Shown: positions 62,047 to 64,000 of the stretch, one piece after another
Numbering within the stretch: position 1 is the first letter of the stretch
Layout of the letters: each line of letters opens with the position of its first letter
Assembly (NCBI GenBank): GCA_017399915.1
Contig: JAFQAS010000067.1
Coordinates: forward strand, 62,001-126,000
From: Muribaculaceae bacterium
Lineage (GTDB): Bacteria > Bacteroidota > Bacteroidia > Bacteroidales > Muribaculaceae
Direction of reading: 5' to 3'
DNA: 64,000 bases
The notes under the pieces: model-generated
The model's database searches: none
Seen by the model: the letters and a program-made list of their open reading frames with translations, nothing else
Told to the model about the DNA's origin: nothing
Translations under genes and position numbers: made by a program

Positions 62047-63438
62047 ATGAAAAGGAATCAAAACATCATATATATAATTATATTAGTTGCAATTATTGCA
62101 TCTTTTACAATTGTATTCAATTTCTTCCCTCGAAGCACCATCTCAGAACTTGAAAATCGTGAACTGGCAAAATTTCCCGATTTTTCATGGGAGAAATTAA
62201 AATCGGGCAAATATATGTCGGAGATTTCCTCCTGGTATAGCGATAGCGAACCTTATCGCGACAAATTTATGTCAATTAGCATGGAGGTCGACAAAGCTAA
62301 ACAACTAAAACTATTCACCTCTCCCGAAGATGATATCACATTTATTGCCGGAGATGATGACACTCCAACCTCTGACGACAACAACAATAACAAAGGCAAT
62401 GACTCTATTGTTGCCCCCAAAATGAACGTCGACGACAAAGCTAAAATTGCTAATGCCGGAATCGTCCTTGTCGGGTCGGAGCCTAATGTAAGAGCGCTCA
62501 TGGCCTATGGTGGAGCTCCTAGTGCATGTGATGCATTTGCGAAATTGGCCAACGACTATAAATCGGCATTTGGTGACAATGTAAATATCTATTGCATGAT
62601 TATCCCCACTGCAATCGAATTTTATTGCCCGCCCAAAGCCAAAAGCAAAGCTAAGTCACAACGCGCCACAATCACACATGCCCATGAGAAATTAAATCCA
62701 AATGTAAAAGCAGTTGACGCTTATACTCCTTTAGCAAATCACGCCAACGAGGATATTTATCTCCGCACCGACCACCATTGGGCTCCATTAGGTGCATATT
62801 ATGCAGCACAAGAGCTCGCCCGTGTAGCAGGAGTGCCGTTTAATGATTTATCTCATTATGATCGACATGTAGTAAAAGGATATGTAGGTTCGATGCATCG
62901 ATATTCTAAAGACATATCGGTAAAAAACTCTCCCGAAGATTTCGTATATTATATTCCTCGCGACATAGAATATAACACTACATACATTAATTATCGCATT
63001 GACAAAAACTTCAATGTGATTGGCGAGTCAGGTGCTGTTAGAGGCAAATACTTTTACAAGTTTGAAGATGGTTCAGGTGGAGCTTATTGCACATTTATGG
63101 GTGGGGATAGCAAAATTACTCAAATAAGAACAGCTACCCAAAACGGACGTCGTGTGGCTATATTAAAAGACAGTTTTGGCAATGCCGTTCCCGGATATCT
63201 TTTCTTCTCTTTTGAAGAAATCCACGTTATCGACTCAAGGTATTTCACGAGAAATTTAAAAACCTACGTTGAGCAAAACAAAATTACCGACATCGTTCTT
63301 TGTAACAATATCGCTTTTGCCGCTTCATATAAAACAATCAATGCTTATCGCGAATTCCTATCTCAACAACCCGACTTAAAAAAAGATGCAAAGGGTGTTG
63401 ACGATTCAACTAAAGGAAAGAACAACAAAAAATCTTAA
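62047..63438 (+). CDS. DHHW-family protein, membrane-anchored long form
   Basis: A 463-residue protein with one N-terminal membrane helix (about 6-26), the typical opening FPRSTISELENRELAKFPDF with a W-Y-S-D-S-E-P-Y-R-D segment, an Asp/Asn-rich spacer (DDDTPTSDDNNNN, about 98-120) and the DHHW catalytic part: RTDHHWAPLG and KDSFGNAVPGYLF. The C-terminal tail is Lys-rich. DHHW proteins are the Bacteroidales counterparts of AlgJ/AlgX. It is the third gene of the unit, 27 bp after the short form, and is closed by the terminator 63487-63514. Confidence 0.92.
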   Translation: MKRNQNIIYIIILVAIIASFTIVFNFFPRSTISELENRELAKFPDFSWEKLKSGKYMSEISSWYSDSEPYRDKFMSISMEVDKAKQLKLFTSPEDDITFIAGDDDTPTSDDNNNNKGNDSIVAPKMNVDDKAKIANAGIVLVGSEPNVRALMAYGGAPSACDAFAKLANDYKSAFGDNVNIYCMIIPTAIEFYCPPKAKSKAKSQRATITHAHEKLNPNVKAVDAYTPLANHANEDIYLRTDHHWAPLGAYYAAQELARVAGVPFNDLSHYDRHVVKGYVGSMHRYSKDISVKNSPEDFVYYIPRDIEYNTTYINYRIDKNFNVIGESGAVRGKYFYKFEDGSGGAYCTFMGGDSKITQIRTATQNGRRVAILKDSFGNAVPGYLFFSFEEIHVIDSRYFTRNLKTYVEQNKITDIVLCNNIAFAASYKTINAYREFLSQQPDLKKDAKGVDDSTKGKNNKKS

Positions 63439-63486
63439 CGAAAGGCATTCTGACCAAAATAAATCCTAAATAAATTTGAGCAAAAT

Positions 63487-63514
63487 AAAAGCCGTGATTT
63501 ATTCACGGCTTTTT
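63487..63514. terminator. Bidirectional terminator
   Basis: AAAAGCCGTGA pairs with TCACGGCTTTT around TTTAT, between convergent genes. Confidence 0.93.
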
Positions 63515-63520
63515 ATCTAA

Positions 63521-64000
63521 TCACAACTCATTACAAGCATTGAGCCATAATGTTGGAGACGCATCGGAAGGCATATGCCAACCGCCTCGTGGAGAAAGAC
63601 TATAGCCACACACACAAGGTCCATCGGGCATACATGAGCGTTTAAACTGCTGCGTAAAGAATCTACGGAAGAATGTCGTGAGCCAATGTTTTATGGTTAC
63701 GCCATCATATGATTCGCCAAATGCCTTTATCGCAAGGTTATAAATATGACGGGGAGAAAATCCATATCTTAGCACATAATACATAAAGAAATCATGCAAC
63801 TCATATGGCCCCACTAAATCTTCAGTTTTTTGTTTTATATTTCCTTCATTATCGGCAGGTGTCAACTCCGGACTGATTGGGGTATCTATAACATCGAGTA
63901 AAGCCTCTCGACATTGTTCGTCTGCCTCTGAATTAGCGATCCACTGCACCAATTGACGAACAAGTGTTTTAGGCACTCCTGCGTTTATTCCATACATCGA
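63521..64000 (-). CDS. nadE: NAD+ synthase, glutamine-dependent (C-terminal part; 5' end outside window)
   Basis: The last ~159 residues of a minus-strand gene that continues past base 64000 (the frame stays open at the edge, and MYGINAGVPKTLV is internal in the family). Recognisable C-terminal features are the TPISPEL segment, TEDLVGPYELHDFFMYYVL (about 60-80 of the fragment) and the closing SLSPRGGWHMPSDAS. Full-length proteins of this type (about 640 residues) join a nitrilase-type glutaminase to the NAD synthetase domain and make NAD from deamido-NAD. Here only the synthetase end is visible. Confidence 0.92.
   Translation of the reverse strand, partial: SMYGINAGVPKTLVRQLVQWIANSEADEQCREALLDVIDTPISPELTPADNEGNIKQKTEDLVGPYELHDFFMYYVLRYGFSPRHIYNLAIKAFGESYDGVTIKHWLTTFFRRFFTQQFKRSCMPDGPCVCGYSLSPRGGWHMPSDASPTLWLNACNEL

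Noticed and set aside
1-64000. Prophage or conjugative element
   Set aside because: No integrase, terminase, capsid, tra or mob gene, and no att-like repeat at the tRNA-Arg gene was seen.

Overview
The window looks like a chromosomal segment of a gut-type Bacteroidales bacterium; the Muribaculaceae/Prevotella/Bacteroides neighbourhood is my best guess and no marker gene fixes the genus. The reasons are the many Bacteroidetes-type promoters (TTG about 20 bases before TAnnTTTG), the lipoprotein GldH, PorT-like barrels, a type IX secretion plug-domain protein, a BspA-like leucine-rich-repeat surface protein with a type IX-style tail, DHHW proteins and the rpsF-rpsR-rplI ribosomal cluster. DNA is AT-rich apart from short GC-rich intergenic repeats. 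No integrase, phage structural gene, conjugation gene, rRNA or CRISPR array was seen. One tRNA, Arg(CCG), was found.

Layout. 1-1347: 3' part of an NhaC antiporter. 1348-5820: a small variable island with three copies of a secreted YD-repeat-like protein, a HigBA-type toxin-antitoxin pair, an orphan AAA/DUF4143 ATPase and a folded non-coding element. 5894-7420: tandem Tat-exported PIG-L/LmbE deacetylases. 7561-8151: an ECF sigma factor. 8554-8721: a 55-residue small protein. 8856-9957: rpsF-rpsR-rplI. 10104-11567: cardiolipin synthase. 11730-20881: a long plus-strand run (coiled-coil protein, zapA, candidate small RNA, rny, ricT, gldH, HAD phosphatase, M24 peptidase, cca, two surface-glycan type genes). 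20892-27292: a multi-pass membrane protein, a TPR/beta-propeller protein, floA, cstA and a PHP phosphatase.

27449-32216: a minus-strand unit with an outer-membrane barrel and a 1107-residue BspA-like protein, preceded by a folded leader of about 330 nt. 32217-32995: a gene-free, repeat-rich stretch. 33667-35223: divergent oxyR and dps. 35974-37773: typA. 39006-42319: DUF3109, the T9SS plug-domain protein, a C_GCAxxG protein, ung and tRNA-Arg. 42371-45756: three envelope genes on the minus strand. 46030-52127: EamA transporter, HEAT-like protein, Zn metallopeptidase, hisS, a beta-barrel, an HsdR_N-like nuclease domain and holA. 52221-57091: two tandem class A penicillin-binding proteins. 57397-59294: tdk, a YhcH protein and a DUF3108 protein. 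59505-63438: an MBOAT acyltransferase with two DHHW partners, probably for surface-glycan O-acetylation. 63521-64000: 3' part of nadE.

The most unusual signals are non-coding: the leader in front of the BspA-like gene (nested stems and a possible loop pseudoknot), a second folded element at about 1487-1605 with a similar long-range GTTTGGC/GCCAAAC pairing, and several families of GC-rich intergenic repeats at 32.2-32.6, 38.9, 40.9 and 41.4 kb. All structure statements come from complementarity read by eye; no folding, search or expression data were available.
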